Assembly (NCBI RefSeq): GCF_014202645.1
Contig: NZ_JACHHG010000004.1
Coordinates: 186,001 to 250,000 of the forward strand
Length of the DNA stretch: 64,000 nucleotides
From: Deinobacterium chartae
Lineage (GTDB): Bacteria > Deinococcota > Deinococci > Deinococcales > Deinococcaceae
Reading direction: 5' to 3'
This document shows, one piece after another, positions 19,254 through 28,436 of this stretch. A program made the position numbers and the translations under genes. Under the pieces are notes generated by a model, which was not told the DNA's origin, ran no database searches, and saw nothing but the letters and a program-made list of their open reading frames with translations. How positions within the stretch are numbered: the first letter of the stretch is position 1; each line of letters starts with the position of its first letter.

Positions 19254-19729
19254 CCTTTAAACGGTCCGTCTGAAAGGCGAGGCTCGACTTGATCTTTGGG
19301 GCGACTGCTTGAAATTTTGGGCGGTTTCCATAAATTTTGCGACAGCATTTTCTAATAGTTCAACCAGCTTTGAGGGGTGCTAAAGTTAGCTAAAAGACAG
19401 GCCTCTTATATTTCATTTTCTAGATTTTGAGCATGGCCGTGCTTAAGGGCAGTCCTGGATTATCCCAAGCGGGGCTGCGCCGATGATGATATCGCTGGAT
19501 CAATACACGGCTCGAGTCTTGAAGCGTATTGGCCTGGACCTCGATACGCTGTTTCTGAACTAAAACAGGCAGTTTGATGCCTATGGCTGGCTGCAATTCT
19601 CTCGCCGCCCAGGAGGTCCTGGTCTGATGGTCATGTTTGCCTTCTCGAGCGATGATTACATCCTCGAGCATCCGTATTCGTTGCAGTGGGCGTTGTGCGA
19701 ATGACCCTGACTGTGTTATCGACTGGTAG
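19254..19729. other. Intergenic region after the ClbS-like gene
   Basis: About 480 bases, mixed composition, AT-rich near 19300-19420. A minus-strand open frame runs through it into the AP2 gene, but it looks like a shadow and has no family match. No hairpin terminator was found. Confidence 0.4.
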
Positions 19730-19735
19730 TAATAT
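19730..19735 (+). promoter_or_regulatory. -10 box (TAATAT) of the HNH-AP2 gene
   Basis: TAATAT, 5 bases before the ATG at 19741; no Shine-Dalgarno sequence. Confidence 0.4.
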
Positions 19736-19740
19736 GCGGT

Positions 19741-20280
19741 ATGATCGAAGTTGAACTTCTCGGGTATGCCATTATCGTAGATACGGCCGAAGATGCGGCC
19801 GAGATCCGGCGGCGCAAGTGGAGAAATCGGCCGTCTAAAAGTGGTATCCCGTCCTTCAGTCATGTTTATTGGAAAGACGGCAAAACCCACTCGATAAACA
19901 TCGAGCGCCTGCTGATGGGCGAGCCGGGCAAAGGCATGATCTATACCAGTTGTAACGGCAACCCTCTTGACAAGCGCCGCGAAAATCTTAAGGCCGTCCC
20001 GGCGGGCCGCCATAGGAGGACCTTCTCAGATGAGGTCCGGGAGCGCCTGCGAACTATGGCACTGAACGAAAATCCACAAAGCAACCAGACGCCCTACCGC
20101 GGCATCACCGGGCTTCCCAACGGCCGCTGGCGAGCCCGCATCAAGATCGGCGACAAGCAGTTCTCCCTGGGCATCTTCGGCTCCCAGATCGAAGCGGCCC
20201 AGGCCTACGACCAGGCCCGGGTCGAGCGCCTGGGCCTGCCGCCCATCAACTTTCCGGCCGACGCCCAGGAGGCATCATGA
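19741..20280 (+). CDS. HNH-AP2 protein with degenerate HNH motif
   Basis: 179 residues. Residues about 40-90 follow the HNH homing-endonuclease layout (SINIERLLMGEPGKG, then CNGNPLDKRRENLKAV). The usual LHRLIMG and VDHINGN histidines are replaced by Glu and by TSC, so the nuclease is probably inactive. Residues about 118-172 (YRGITGLPNGRWRARIKIG through FGSQIEAAQAYDQARVERLG) form an AP2 DNA-binding domain. Such proteins come from phage/intron HNH-AP2 endonucleases; this one may now only bind DNA. Its 3' end overlaps the convergent hydrolase gene by 6 bases. The N-terminal half is less GC-biased than the C-terminal half. Confidence 0.8.
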   Translation: MIEVELLGYAIIVDTAEDAAEIRRRKWRNRPSKSGIPSFSHVYWKDGKTHSINIERLLMGEPGKGMIYTSCNGNPLDKRRENLKAVPAGRHRRTFSDEVRERLRTMALNENPQSNQTPYRGITGLPNGRWRARIKIGDKQFSLGIFGSQIEAAQAYDQARVERLGLPPINFPADAQEAS

Positions 20281-20832
20281 TGCATGTGTCTCCGTGCAGC
20301 GATTGAGCAGGTCTTTGAGCAGGGTCTCGCCCAGCGGCCACTCCCCGTGCCCGGAGGCGGTGTTGATGTGCCCCGCCTGCCCCGCGTCCTCGAGGCGGCT
20401 GCCCCAGGCGTGGGCGAAGGTCCGGGCGCGCTCGAGGCTGCAGTAGGGGTCGTTGCGGCTGGCGACCAGCACGCTGGGAAAAGGCAGTGGGCGCAGCGGA
20501 ACCGGTGCGAATCCCACCAGCTCGGGCGGAACGTCGGGGCGCTCTACATCCGCCGGGGCGACCAGCAGGGCCGCGCGCACGCGCGACTCGTCTGCCCCCG
20601 CCCAGTGCGCCACCGTGACGCAGGCCAGGCTGTGCGCGACCAGCACCACCGGGCCCGTTGCCCGCGCCACGTATGCCTCGAGGGTTCCCGCCCAGTCCTC
20701 GAGGTTGGGCTGTGCCCAGTCGCGCTGCTCGACCCGCACGAAATCGGGGTGAGCCGCCTCGAGGCGGCTTTGCCAGTGCTCGGGGCCGGAGCTGTTCCAG
20801 CCGGGAAGGATCAGGACCTGTGCGCGGGACAT
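20275..20832 (-). CDS. RBBP9/YdeN family alpha/beta serine hydrolase
   Basis: 185 residues, the size of the RBBP9/YdeN family. The opening VLILPGWNSSGPEHWQSRLE is diagnostic. The triad is Ser68 in VAHSLACV, Asp128 in ASRNDPYCS and His155 in AGHINTASG. Substrates are unknown; these act as cytoplasmic esterases or hydrolases. The ATG is 5 bases after TACACT, so a leaderless transcript is likely. The stop overlaps the end of the AP2 gene. Confidence 0.9.
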   Translation of the reverse strand: MSRAQVLILPGWNSSGPEHWQSRLEAAHPDFVRVEQRDWAQPNLEDWAGTLEAYVARATGPVVLVAHSLACVTVAHWAGADESRVRAALLVAPADVERPDVPPELVGFAPVPLRPLPFPSVLVASRNDPYCSLERARTFAHAWGSRLEDAGQAGHINTASGHGEWPLGETLLKDLLNRCTETHAS

Positions 20833-20837
20833 GCCAC

Positions 20838-20843
20838 AGTGTA
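20838..20843 (-). promoter_or_regulatory. -10 box (TACACT) of the serine hydrolase
   Basis: TACACT on the minus strand, 5 bases before the ATG. Confidence 0.45.
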
Positions 20844-20850
20844 AAACGCG

Positions 20851-20871
20851 GCGGCCCCGGGAAGGGGCCGC
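20851..20871 (-). terminator. Terminator after the channel-like gene
   Basis: An 8-bp GC stem (20851-20858 with 20864-20871), 18 bases past the stop of the 20890-22155 gene. On the minus strand a TTTT run follows within a few bases. It overlaps the promoter region of the downstream hydrolase. Confidence 0.6.
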
Positions 20872-20889
20872 GCGCTTGACAACCGGGAT

Positions 20890-22155
20890 TTACAGGCCGG
20901 TGCGCGGAGGGGGCGGGGTGTCGCTGCCGCCTGCGCGCCCCTCGAGGCTCTGACGCCAGCGCTCGGCGATCTTGCCCGCCGCTTCGCGCCCGCCCAGACC
21001 GAAGGCCAGGGCGAAGGCGACGGCCAGGGCACCCAGGGTCAGGCCGAAGGCGAGGTTCACGATCTCGTTGGCGATGCCCATCTGACGCAGGGCCATGGCA
21101 CCGAACAGCGCCAGGGTTGCGCCGCGTGCCAGGCCGATCAGCAGCTTCGATCCGCCCATGCTGCTGCCCGCGATGAAGCTGGCCAGCAGGTTCGAGACCC
21201 ATACGCCGACCGCGAAGATCACCAATCCCAGCAGGATCTGGCCGATCAGGACCAGGAAGTTGCGCACCAGGTTTTCCAGCTGGCTGGCTCCCAGCAGGTC
21301 CAGTGCGGCCATTACCGCGAACAGCACGATCGCTCCGTGCACGAGGTGGCCGACGACGTCCGAGGCGGTGACCGTCTTGCCCGGAGTCGCTCCGGCCGCC
21401 GTGTAGGTGGGCGGCAGGGTGCCCGAGGTGCGGGTCAGGCCCAGGCGCATCAGCAGGCGGTCAAAGCCCACGTTGGCCAGCAGGCCCGAGACGATGCCCG
21501 CGACGACGCCGCCCACGAAGAATGCCACGATCACCACGGCGATGGCCGCCAGGATATGCGGCAGCGCGGCCAGGATCTTGCGCAGCATGTCCGAGATGGG
21601 GCCGGTGATGGCGTCCAGTTGCAGCGCGTCAAGGGCGGCGGTGATCACCGGGATGATCACCAGGGCGTATACGATGATGCCGAGCAGGTTCGAGAACCGG
21701 GCGTTGGGCCCCAGGTTCAGGCGCTCGCTGGCCCGGTCAACCCCGGCTGCCGATGTGATCGAGGTGACCAGGGTGCGCAGGATGCGTGCGACGAAAAAGC
21801 CGATCACCAGGATCAGCGCTGCGCCGAGGATGCGGGGAAGTGCCTCGAGGATGCCGCTGACCAACTCCTGCACCGGGCGCAGCATCGAGGACAGCCCCAG
21901 GGCCGCGAGGATGCCGGGCACGAACAGCAGCAGCACCAGGTAGTACACGATGTCGCCTGCGGGTTTCACGATCCGGCGATCCCCGGTATGACCGTGGGCC
22001 AGGCGCTCGTCGACCCGCGCGGCCTGCAGTCCCCGGGTCAGGGCCCAGCGTGCGATGGCCGCCACCAGGAACGCCGCGATTATTAGCAGCGCGGCCGTGA
22101 GCAGGTTGGGCAGGTAGTCTACGAATTGTCTGCCATATCGGTCGAACGCGTCCAC
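20890..22155 (-). CDS. Mechanosensitive-channel-like membrane protein with TM-helix repeats
   Basis: 421 residues. Repeated units with Pro and Leu/Ile-rich helices (YLPNLLTAALLIIAAFLVA; ALPRILGAALILVIGFFVARIL; ALPHILAAIAVVIVAFFVGG) match the conserved TM-helix repeat of cyanobacterial/Deinococcus small-conductance mechanosensitive channel relatives (CmpX-like). The C-terminal 40 residues are cytoplasmic and Pro-rich. It likely acts in osmotic or membrane-tension response. The start is GTG with GGGAGG upstream. It is a single gene. Confidence 0.82.
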   Translation of the reverse strand: MDAFDRYGRQFVDYLPNLLTAALLIIAAFLVAAIARWALTRGLQAARVDERLAHGHTGDRRIVKPAGDIVYYLVLLLFVPGILAALGLSSMLRPVQELVSGILEALPRILGAALILVIGFFVARILRTLVTSITSAAGVDRASERLNLGPNARFSNLLGIIVYALVIIPVITAALDALQLDAITGPISDMLRKILAALPHILAAIAVVIVAFFVGGVVAGIVSGLLANVGFDRLLMRLGLTRTSGTLPPTYTAAGATPGKTVTASDVVGHLVHGAIVLFAVMAALDLLGASQLENLVRNFLVLIGQILLGLVIFAVGVWVSNLLASFIAGSSMGGSKLLIGLARGATLALFGAMALRQMGIANEIVNLAFGLTLGALAVAFALAFGLGGREAAGKIAERWRQSLEGRAGGSDTPPPPRTGL

Positions 22156-22332
22156 ACATACCTCCCAAAGCGGTGCGCCATCTGCGCCCGCCGCCTGTTG
22201 GAATCTGGTTTAAAAATGCTGGACGCAAGGTGACAGCGAATGATAGTCCGCTAACGACCATTCATCTCTGAGCAAAACGTGAAGCAGGCCTGCCGCCTGA
22301 CACAGTTTCCGAGAGCCCGTGTGACCCGGCCC

Positions 22333-23025
22333 TCAGCGGGTGATTTTCACCGCCTCGAGGCCCGCAGGCTGCACCCGGCCGTCGCGCAGCGCCAGCACCC
22401 GGTCGGCGCGCGCTGCCACCTCGAGGTCGTGGGTGATCAGGATCACGCAGCGGCCTTCGCGTGCCGGGGCGAGCAGCAGTTCCAGGATCGCCGCGCCGGT
22501 TTTGGAGTCCAGGTTGCCGGTGGGTTCGTCGGCCATGATGACCTGTGGCCCGGTGACCAGCGCCCGGCAGATCGCCACGCGCTGCTGCTCGCCGCCGGAA
22601 AGCTGCGTGGGGTAGTGGTGAGCGCGTTGTTCCAGGCCCGCTGTCCGCAACAGCTCGAGCGCGCGCCGCTGGCGTTCGGCCGGTGCGATGCCCAGCAGCG
22701 AGAGGGGAAACGCCACGTTTTCAGTGGCGGTCAGGATCGAGATCAGGTTGTAGTTCTGGAACACGAAACCGAAGTGCTCGAGGCGGAAGCGTGCCCGCTG
22801 CGCCTCGTTCAGGCTTCCGAGGTCGGTGCCGTCCACGATCACCTGACCGCCCGAAGGACGGTCGAAGCCGGCGAGCAGGTTCAGCAGCGTGGACTTGCCG
22901 CTGCCCGAAGGGCCAACGATGGCGGTGACCTTTCCGGGTTCGAAGGTATAAGACACGCCCGAGAGAGCCTCGAGGGTGCTCTCACCGCTCGGGTAGGTTT
23001 TGGAGAGGTCGCGGACCTCGAGCAT
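22333..23025 (-). CDS. ABC transporter ATP-binding protein, MacB/LolD type
   Basis: 230 residues. Walker [10 protein letters not shown] (38-46), Q-loop FVFQNYNL, signature LSGGEQQR, Walker B VIMADEP and H-loop ITHD are intact. The sequence is typical of the MacB/LolD/FtsE group acting with a MacB/FtsX-type permease. The ATG shares a base with the permease stop (TGATG), so the two are coupled. No HlyD-type adaptor is nearby; the transported substrate is unknown (lipoprotein, peptide or drug export). Confidence 0.92.
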   Translation of the reverse strand: MLEVRDLSKTYPSGESTLEALSGVSYTFEPGKVTAIVGPSGSGKSTLLNLLAGFDRPSGGQVIVDGTDLGSLNEAQRARFRLEHFGFVFQNYNLISILTATENVAFPLSLLGIAPAERQRRALELLRTAGLEQRAHHYPTQLSGGEQQRVAICRALVTGPQVIMADEPTGNLDSKTGAAILELLLAPAREGRCVILITHDLEVAARADRVLALRDGRVQPAGLEAVKITR

Positions 23026-24191
23026 CAGTTTCTCCCCAGCGCTTCGGTGATGCGGATGCGCCCCGCCGAGCGGGCGGGCAGCAGCCCGGCCAGCAGGCCC
23101 AGCAGCAGCGATACGCCCAGGGCCATCAGCACCAGCCGCCCGGTCAGGGCCGCCGCGCTGATGGCGGCCAGCTGCTCGGTGTAGGCGTTGACGGCCACGA
23201 TGCCCAGGTAGCCCAGCAGCAGACCGCCCAGGCCGCCCAGGAGCGAGAGCAGCAGGCTCTCGAGCAGCACCAGCCGCCAGACGAAGCCCGGCTGCGCTCC
23301 GATGGCGCGCATGGTGCCAAATTCGCGGGTCCGTTCAAAGACCCCCATCATCACCGTGTTGGCCACGGCCAGGCCGCCCACAACCAGCGCGATCAGCGAG
23401 ATGCCGAAGCGGATCGCGTCCGAGACCGTGACCGCGCGGTCAAGGACCCTCAGGAAATCCGACTGCGTCTGCGCGGTCAGGTCGAAGTCCTGTTCGATGC
23501 GCTGCGCCACGTTCCGGGCCTCGCCCGCATCGAACAGCTTGAGTCCCACGTAGGTGAGCCTGCCCGGAAAGCCGTTGGCGCGCTGCAACGTGGAGAGCGG
23601 TACCAGGATGAACGAGTCGGTCAGTCCCCCTTCCTCCTCGAGGATGCCCACCACCCGGAAGGCGTTGTTGCGGTTGTAGCGCACCTCGCTGCCCAGGCGG
23701 AAATTGCCGTTCTGTGCGGCCTTGGCCCCGACCACCGCGACGGCTTGCCCCTCGTCGGCGGCGGTCAGGGCGCGGCCCTGGGCGACCCGGGCATTGGGAA
23801 GCACGTCCGCCGTTCCCTGGGCCGCCGGGTAGCCGAAGATCACAAAGCTCTGCGAGGGGTCAAAACCGCCGCGCACCGACAGCACCACCGGGGTCACCGA
23901 GCGGATACCGTATTCCGCTGCCCGCGCCTCGAGGCGTCCGGCCACCTCCTGGGGAACGTCGGGAAGCGGCGCTGCGCCCTGGGTCAGGCCATTGACCGAG
24001 ACCTGCACGTCGGGCCCGATCGAACCGAGCTCCTGGCGGAAGACCTGCCGGATACCCTCGCCCAGGGACAGGAAGATCACCATGGATGCCACGGCCACGA
24101 CGATGCCCAGCACCGTAAGGGTGGTGCGCACCGCGCGGCGGCTGAGACCGCGCAGGGCCAGACGGAACAGGTCAGAGAAGGTCATGTTCAT
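23025..24191 (-). CDS. ABC transporter permease, MacB/FtsX family
   Basis: 388 residues. An N-terminal transmembrane helix (about 24-45), a long extracytoplasmic MacB_PCD domain (about 50-230), then three C-terminal helices ([46 protein letters not shown]) form the FtsX-like arrangement. It pairs with the ATPase just downstream. TACACT lies 4 bases before the first ATG and 10 bases before the second (MTFSD), so the exact start is open. Confidence 0.9.
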   Translation of the reverse strand: MNMTFSDLFRLALRGLSRRAVRTTLTVLGIVVAVASMVIFLSLGEGIRQVFRQELGSIGPDVQVSVNGLTQGAAPLPDVPQEVAGRLEARAAEYGIRSVTPVVLSVRGGFDPSQSFVIFGYPAAQGTADVLPNARVAQGRALTAADEGQAVAVVGAKAAQNGNFRLGSEVRYNRNNAFRVVGILEEEGGLTDSFILVPLSTLQRANGFPGRLTYVGLKLFDAGEARNVAQRIEQDFDLTAQTQSDFLRVLDRAVTVSDAIRFGISLIALVVGGLAVANTVMMGVFERTREFGTMRAIGAQPGFVWRLVLLESLLLSLLGGLGGLLLGYLGIVAVNAYTEQLAAISAAALTGRLVLMALGVSLLLGLLAGLLPARSAGRIRITEALGRN

Positions 24192-24330
24192 TCGGAGTGT
24201 AGGCCTCGGGGTGCGAAGTGACTGTGGGATCGGGCGGGCTTGCCGCAGTATGCCCTGCCGCCGTCCGGTCGTATGTCCCGCGCTTAAGATCTTCTCGGAG
24301 CGCGCTCACGGGATAGTCAAGTTGAACACA

Positions 24331-24336
24331 TACAAT
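24331..24336 (+). promoter_or_regulatory. -10 box (TACAAT) of the DUF4127 gene
   Basis: TACAAT, 7 bases before the ATG at 24344; no ribosome binding site. Confidence 0.5.
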
Positions 24337-24343
24337 CGCGGCG

Positions 24344-25663
24344 ATGCGATACCTGCTGACGTTCCTGACCCTTGTGCTTGGCTCGGCATCGGCGAGCTAC
24401 GTGATGGTGCCGCTCGACTCACGGCCGGCGACGCGCCTGCTGCCCGAGTACATCGCCGAACTGACCGGGAAGGAAGTGGAAGTCGCTCCCCGCTACCTGC
24501 TCGGCACCGGGCCGCGCGCCGCCGACCTGCCGGCCCTGCGCGCCTGGGTGTACGCCCGCATCGCCGAGCAAGGTGCTCGGCCGGTCGAGGGGCTCATCCT
24601 CTCGCTCGACTCGCTGGCCTACGGCGGACTGGTGCAGTCGCGCAACTCCGAGCTGAGTGCCGAGCAGGCCGAGGACAACCTCGAGGTGATCCGTGACTGG
24701 AAGCGCCTCTCGGGTGCCCCGGTGTACGCTTCGATCACCATTCCCCGCGAGCCCGACGCCACCAACCGCGAGCGCAACCTCGAGGTGATCCGCCGGATGC
24801 TGCAGTGGAAGCGCGAAGGGGTGTTCGATGAGCTGCGCGTCACCTGGGACGATGCCAAGCGGGGCTCGCCCGCGCCCGCCGAGGGAGCGCAGATCCGCCG
24901 GGAGGCTCCCGAGGGGGTGCTGGTGTATCCGGGCGCCGACGAGGTGCTCGCCAGCCTCGCGGCCCGCAACCTCGCGCCCGGCGAGAAGACCCTGCGCGTG
25001 CGCTACTCGGACCCCTCCAAAAAAGATGACGTGGTGGTCTACGACGGCTTGCCCCTCGAGGAGAGCGTGGGCTGGCACGCCCGTGCCAACGGCTTCCGGG
25101 TGGTGGGGGAGAACGAGCGGGCCGACTTGACCCTCATGGTCTACAACGGCGGCGACCCGCGCCGCTCGGCCCTCGAGGCCAGCCGTCTGGCCGCCGAGGG
25201 ACCGCTGGCCATCGCCGACATCCGTTCGGTGAACACCGGGAACCTGCCGTTTTGGCGTGACCTGGTGACGCTGGATGTGGTGGGTCAGTTGCGGGGCATG
25301 GGGGCTTGGGGTACGCCGGGCAACAATTACGGTACCGCGCTCGCCCAGGCGAAAATGAGCCTGGATCCTGGCCTGGTGGGCCTCAAGCACCGTGAGATGA
25401 TCGCTTACTCGTACAACAACGACGTGATCTACTCGGGCATGCTGCGCGCCCGGATCCGCCAGGAGTTCAAGGAAACGGAGATGGGCGAACCCCGGGTCTG
25501 GAAGCGCCTGAACGAACTGGTGCGCCAGCAGTTGCAGCTTCCGCAGCGCGGCGGGGAATTTTACGTGAACCGCGCGGGCCTGCCCTGGGGCCGCTCGTTC
25601 GAGGGCGAGTTTCACCTCGAGTTCGTCCCGCGCGAGCCCGGTCGAGTCTACCCGACCATCTGA
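24344..25663 (+). CDS. DUF4127 family secreted protein
   Basis: 439 residues. An N-terminal signal peptide MRYLLTFLTLVLGSASAS is followed by VMVPLDSRPATRLLPEYIAEL, ILSLDSLAYGGLVQSRNSEL and YSYNNDVIYSGMLRARIRQEF, the conserved blocks of DUF4127. The biochemical function is unknown; conserved Asp/Asn/Arg blocks suggest an enzyme outside the cytoplasmic membrane. The message is probably leaderless. A terminator follows, so the gene stands alone. Confidence 0.85.
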   Translation: MRYLLTFLTLVLGSASASYVMVPLDSRPATRLLPEYIAELTGKEVEVAPRYLLGTGPRAADLPALRAWVYARIAEQGARPVEGLILSLDSLAYGGLVQSRNSELSAEQAEDNLEVIRDWKRLSGAPVYASITIPREPDATNRERNLEVIRRMLQWKREGVFDELRVTWDDAKRGSPAPAEGAQIRREAPEGVLVYPGADEVLASLAARNLAPGEKTLRVRYSDPSKKDDVVVYDGLPLEESVGWHARANGFRVVGENERADLTLMVYNGGDPRRSALEASRLAAEGPLAIADIRSVNTGNLPFWRDLVTLDVVGQLRGMGAWGTPGNNYGTALAQAKMSLDPGLVGLKHREMIAYSYNNDVIYSGMLRARIRQEFKETEMGEPRVWKRLNELVRQQLQLPQRGGEFYVNRAGLPWGRSFEGEFHLEFVPREPGRVYPTI

Positions 25664-25688
25664 AACGAAGCTTTTGCAGGTTTTGGGG

Positions 25689-25709
25689 AAGGCGTGCTGG
25701 ACACGCCTT
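25689..25709 (+). terminator. Terminator after the DUF4127 gene
   Basis: An 8-bp stem (25689-25696 with 25702-25709, loop CTGGA) followed by a T-rich CTTGCTTGTTG. Confidence 0.65.
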
Positions 25710-25814
25710 CTTGCTTGTTGTGCTCCAGTCATGCTGCAATCACGGTGGATGAGCAATTCTTGAGAGGTCTGGCCTTCGCGCGGTCTTGATTAGCGGGCTA
25801 GGGATGGGAGCTGC

Positions 25815-27284
25815 ATGAACATGAGCATATGGCCACGTATTTTGGGTGGAACGGTTAGCGCGTTGCTGGCTCTGACGGCCTGCCAGCAGACGTCCAGCCT
25901 CGTTCAGGAGGAACCGATCCGGCTCAGTGTCGAGCGGGATCCACGGGTTTTGAACGGAGAGTGGCGGGGCAGCTTTAAGGAGATGCGCCAGTTCCGGGCG
26001 CTGCTGCCCAGCGAGGAACTGGACCGGATTTTCGTTCTGGCGGAGCGGAGCGGCTCGTGGCAAGACGGGAGCTACGAGATCTTGTCGTTCCGCCGCTCGG
26101 ACGGGGTTCTTTTGCTGCGGCGCCCACTGGGAGCAGGGTTTTCTCCGCAGGGAACGGTTGCCCTGCGCGAGGATCGCTGGCTGATCGTGGTCGGGAAAGA
26201 GCAGACCCTGCTGCTCGATCCGGAGACGCTGGAAACGAGCCAGACCCTGCCGTTTACGGGCACGATCAGTTCGGACGGAAAAGTGCTGCTTACGCTCGAT
26301 CATGGTCCTTTGGGGAACGGCTCCTCGGGAGAACGTGCCGTTCGCCGGGATTCGCTCAGCGGGGCCGTCATCTCGGTGGTTGGGCTCCCAGCCGAACATC
26401 TGGGAAGTCCTTACCGTCCGTTCTGGTCCAATGACCGCAAGGACTGGGCGCTGGCAAAAACCAGTCTGATTCAGCTGGAAACAGGTGAATCGCTCGAGTT
26501 GCAGCGGCAGCATGCCTACGCCTGCCCGCTTCCTCCGCCGCCCATGACCGATCCGTGGGCAGTGAAGGACATCACCTGGCCCCAGGATCTGCTGGTGACC
26601 GATACCGAGGTCTGGCTCGCCTATTCGGACGGTTTTGTCGAGGTGTGGGACCGCCAGGGCAAGAACCGCCGCGAGCAGCGGGTCGTGGAGGACTGCGAGC
26701 TGCAGCTCTCGTTTGACGAGACCCACGAAATCCCCCACCTGGTCGTCCAGCAGAAGAACGCCACGACGTTCTTTTCGGTGCGCCCCCAGGGCGGTCTGCA
26801 AGAAAGCACGGTCTATCCGTACGGCACCGTGCGGGCGAGCCGTGGTGCCGATGGAAAAGTGGCTGCCATCGATCCGGAATCCCGGGTGCTGAGCCTGTTT
26901 ACCAAACATACCCGGGAGTGGAGCGCGGTGGCCAGCCCCGAGCAGACCGTACGGCTGAACGCCCGTGCCCGCTACGTGTCGGAGCGGAGCTATGGCCTCG
27001 AGGGGACCGTGGATCTCGACGGCGTGCGCTATACCCTCAAGGGAACCGGAAACAGCTACCATAACCTTGTTTTTGCACACAGCGTGCAGACGACGCCGGA
27101 GCCGTATACCAACTGGCATGTGGAACTGTTGTTGGACGGAAAGCCCGTTGGGGAGATGCGGGCGATGCGCCAGGTGCCCCGCCAGACGCCGGAGGACCGG
27201 GGCCGCTTCAGCGGTTTCCTTACCCTGGAAAAAGAGGGTGTGAGCGTACTGCACCAGTACGAGATCGAACGGGCACTGCCCTGA
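25815..27284 (+). CDS. Putative lipoprotein, possibly beta-propeller
   Basis: 489 residues. The signal peptide ends at lipobox LTAC (Cys23). The body has repeated short motifs with alternating hydrophobics (RIFVLAERSGSWQDGSYEIL; VLLTLDHGP; VWLAYSDGFVEVWDRQG), suggesting WD/propeller-like blades, then a C-terminal beta domain from about 385. I do not recognise the family. It has fewer CTCGAG sites than the backbone and a flatter codon choice, so it may be a later arrival. A GGGAGC site precedes the ATG. Confidence 0.7.
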   Translation: MNMSIWPRILGGTVSALLALTACQQTSSLVQEEPIRLSVERDPRVLNGEWRGSFKEMRQFRALLPSEELDRIFVLAERSGSWQDGSYEILSFRRSDGVLLLRRPLGAGFSPQGTVALREDRWLIVVGKEQTLLLDPETLETSQTLPFTGTISSDGKVLLTLDHGPLGNGSSGERAVRRDSLSGAVISVVGLPAEHLGSPYRPFWSNDRKDWALAKTSLIQLETGESLELQRQHAYACPLPPPPMTDPWAVKDITWPQDLLVTDTEVWLAYSDGFVEVWDRQGKNRREQRVVEDCELQLSFDETHEIPHLVVQQKNATTFFSVRPQGGLQESTVYPYGTVRASRGADGKVAAIDPESRVLSLFTKHTREWSAVASPEQTVRLNARARYVSERSYGLEGTVDLDGVRYTLKGTGNSYHNLVFAHSVQTTPEPYTNWHVELLLDGKPVGEMRAMRQVPRQTPEDRGRFSGFLTLEKEGVSVLHQYEIERALP

Positions 27285-27336
27285 TCCGGGCATAGAGGGT
27301 GATCGGGCGGGGAGCGGGGTATGAACCGGGTGCACG

Positions 27337-27741
27337 GTGGCTGCTTTCCGTCCGGCTTTGAAGTCTTTGGCACAATACGGCCGAACTAGGGGAGTCCCCT
27401 TGGATCCGTTGTGTACGTATGCGTACACAGCGGATCCAAGGAGGGCGCTCCTGCAAGGTGTACCTGCTGCCCGCAGCGTCGCTGCCTGGGCTGTTACCCT
27501 GGCGGGTCTGATCGCCTTCATGGGCGTCGGCGTGGTTGACCCGATCCTGCCCGAAATCGGCCATCGGCTCGGCGCGAGTGCGGCCCAGGTCGAACTGCTG
27601 TTCAGCACCTGTCTGGGAGTCATGGCCGTGCTGATCGCAGGCACGGGGGTGATGGCCCTGGCTGCCGCTGCGCTAGACCGCGCCCGTGCCCAGGATCCCG
27701 CTTCGCACGCCGCGCCCGCATCCCGGGAGCGGACCGCTTGA
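27337..27741 (+). pseudogene. MFS transporter remnant with internal deletion
   Basis: The middle of the frame reads VTLAGLIAFMGVGVVDPILP then IGHRLGASAAQVELLFS, the first helix and loop of a drug-type MFS permease. It passes directly into VLIAGTGVMALAAAALDRAR, which resembles the last helix and tail. Some 350 residues between are missing while the frame is kept. The upstream 60 residues (27337-27440) include a large inverted repeat and are unlikely to be coding. It cannot be a working transporter. Confidence 0.65.
27399..27440 (+). promoter_or_regulatory. 19-bp inverted repeat, hairpin or TetR-type operator
   Basis: Arms 27399-27417 and 27422-27440 pair with one mismatch around a 4-base centre. 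The inner TGTGTACG-TATG-CGTACACA resembles operators of dimeric regulators such as TetR proteins. It sits just before the MFS remnant, so it may be the control site of the lost transporter. No regulator is adjacent. Confidence 0.5.
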
Positions 27742-27875
27742 GCGCTGCTGCCGCGCTCGCCTGACAGGTGGGCGCGGTGGCCTGCACCGAACCCTCGAGC
27801 CGGGCCGGGGGTGAAGCCCGGTGAGCCGCGACCTGCGCGAGGCGTGGACCGGACCGTTCCCTACAGGGCGCGTGT

Positions 27876-27881
27876 TAGACT
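27876..27881 (+). promoter_or_regulatory. -10 box (TAGACT) of the second BstA-like gene
   Basis: TAGACT, 6 bases before the ATG at 27888. Confidence 0.5.
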
Positions 27882-27887
27882 CGCGCC

Positions 27888-28436
27888 ATGGACCGCAGCT
27901 ATCCGATTGGGAAGGTCACCGACTACGCCACCCGCGACCGCAGCACCCTCGAGGCGGTGGCCGCATGCATGGAGCAGACCGCGCAGGAGTGGCGCTCCAC
28001 CGTGCAGTCGCTGCCTGACGCTGAGCTGAACCGGACCTACCGGGAGGGAAGCTGGACCATGCGCGAACTGGTGCACCACGCCGCGGACGCGCACATGCAC
28101 GGCCTGATCCGGCTCAAGTACGGTCTGGTCGAGGACGGCTACGTCATCAAGCCCATGGAGCAGCAGGCGTGGCTGGGCCTGGCCGATACCCGCTTGCCGC
28201 CTCAGGCCTCGCTGGACCTGCTCGAGGCCCTCAACCTGCGCTGGGGTGCGCTGCTGCGCGGCCTGGACCCGGCCGAACTCGGCCGTGAGGTGGTCCACCC
28301 GCAAGAGGGGCGTCAGGACCTGTGGCGCCTGATCGCCAAGCACGACTGGCACCTGCGGCATCACCTCGCACACGTACGCCTGGCGCTCGAGGGATCAACC
28401 GGCAGCGACCACGACCTGCACGCCGAGCGCCGCTAG
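27888..28436 (+). CDS. YfiT/BstA-like DinB-superfamily protein, second copy
   Basis: 182 residues. It starts MDRSYPIGKVTDYATRDRST; metal histidines are in ELVHHAADAHMHG and AKHDWHLRHHLAHVRLAL, as in the 17472-17993 protein and B. subtilis YfiT/BstA. The likely role is bacillithiol conjugation or a related thiol/metal-dependent transfer. The last 42 bases overlap the 3' end of the convergent DeoR-type gene. The C-terminal tail (GSTGSDHDLHAERR) extends past the usual family end. Confidence 0.85.
   Translation: MDRSYPIGKVTDYATRDRSTLEAVAACMEQTAQEWRSTVQSLPDAELNRTYREGSWTMRELVHHAADAHMHGLIRLKYGLVEDGYVIKPMEQQAWLGLADTRLPPQASLDLLEALNLRWGALLRGLDPAELGREVVHPQEGRQDLWRLIAKHDWHLRHHLAHVRLALEGSTGSDHDLHAERR

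Noticed and set aside
19420-20013. Minus-strand frame of 197 codons
   Set aside because: It runs through the HNH-AP2 gene on the other strand and has no recognisable domain; the plus-strand gene explains the region better.
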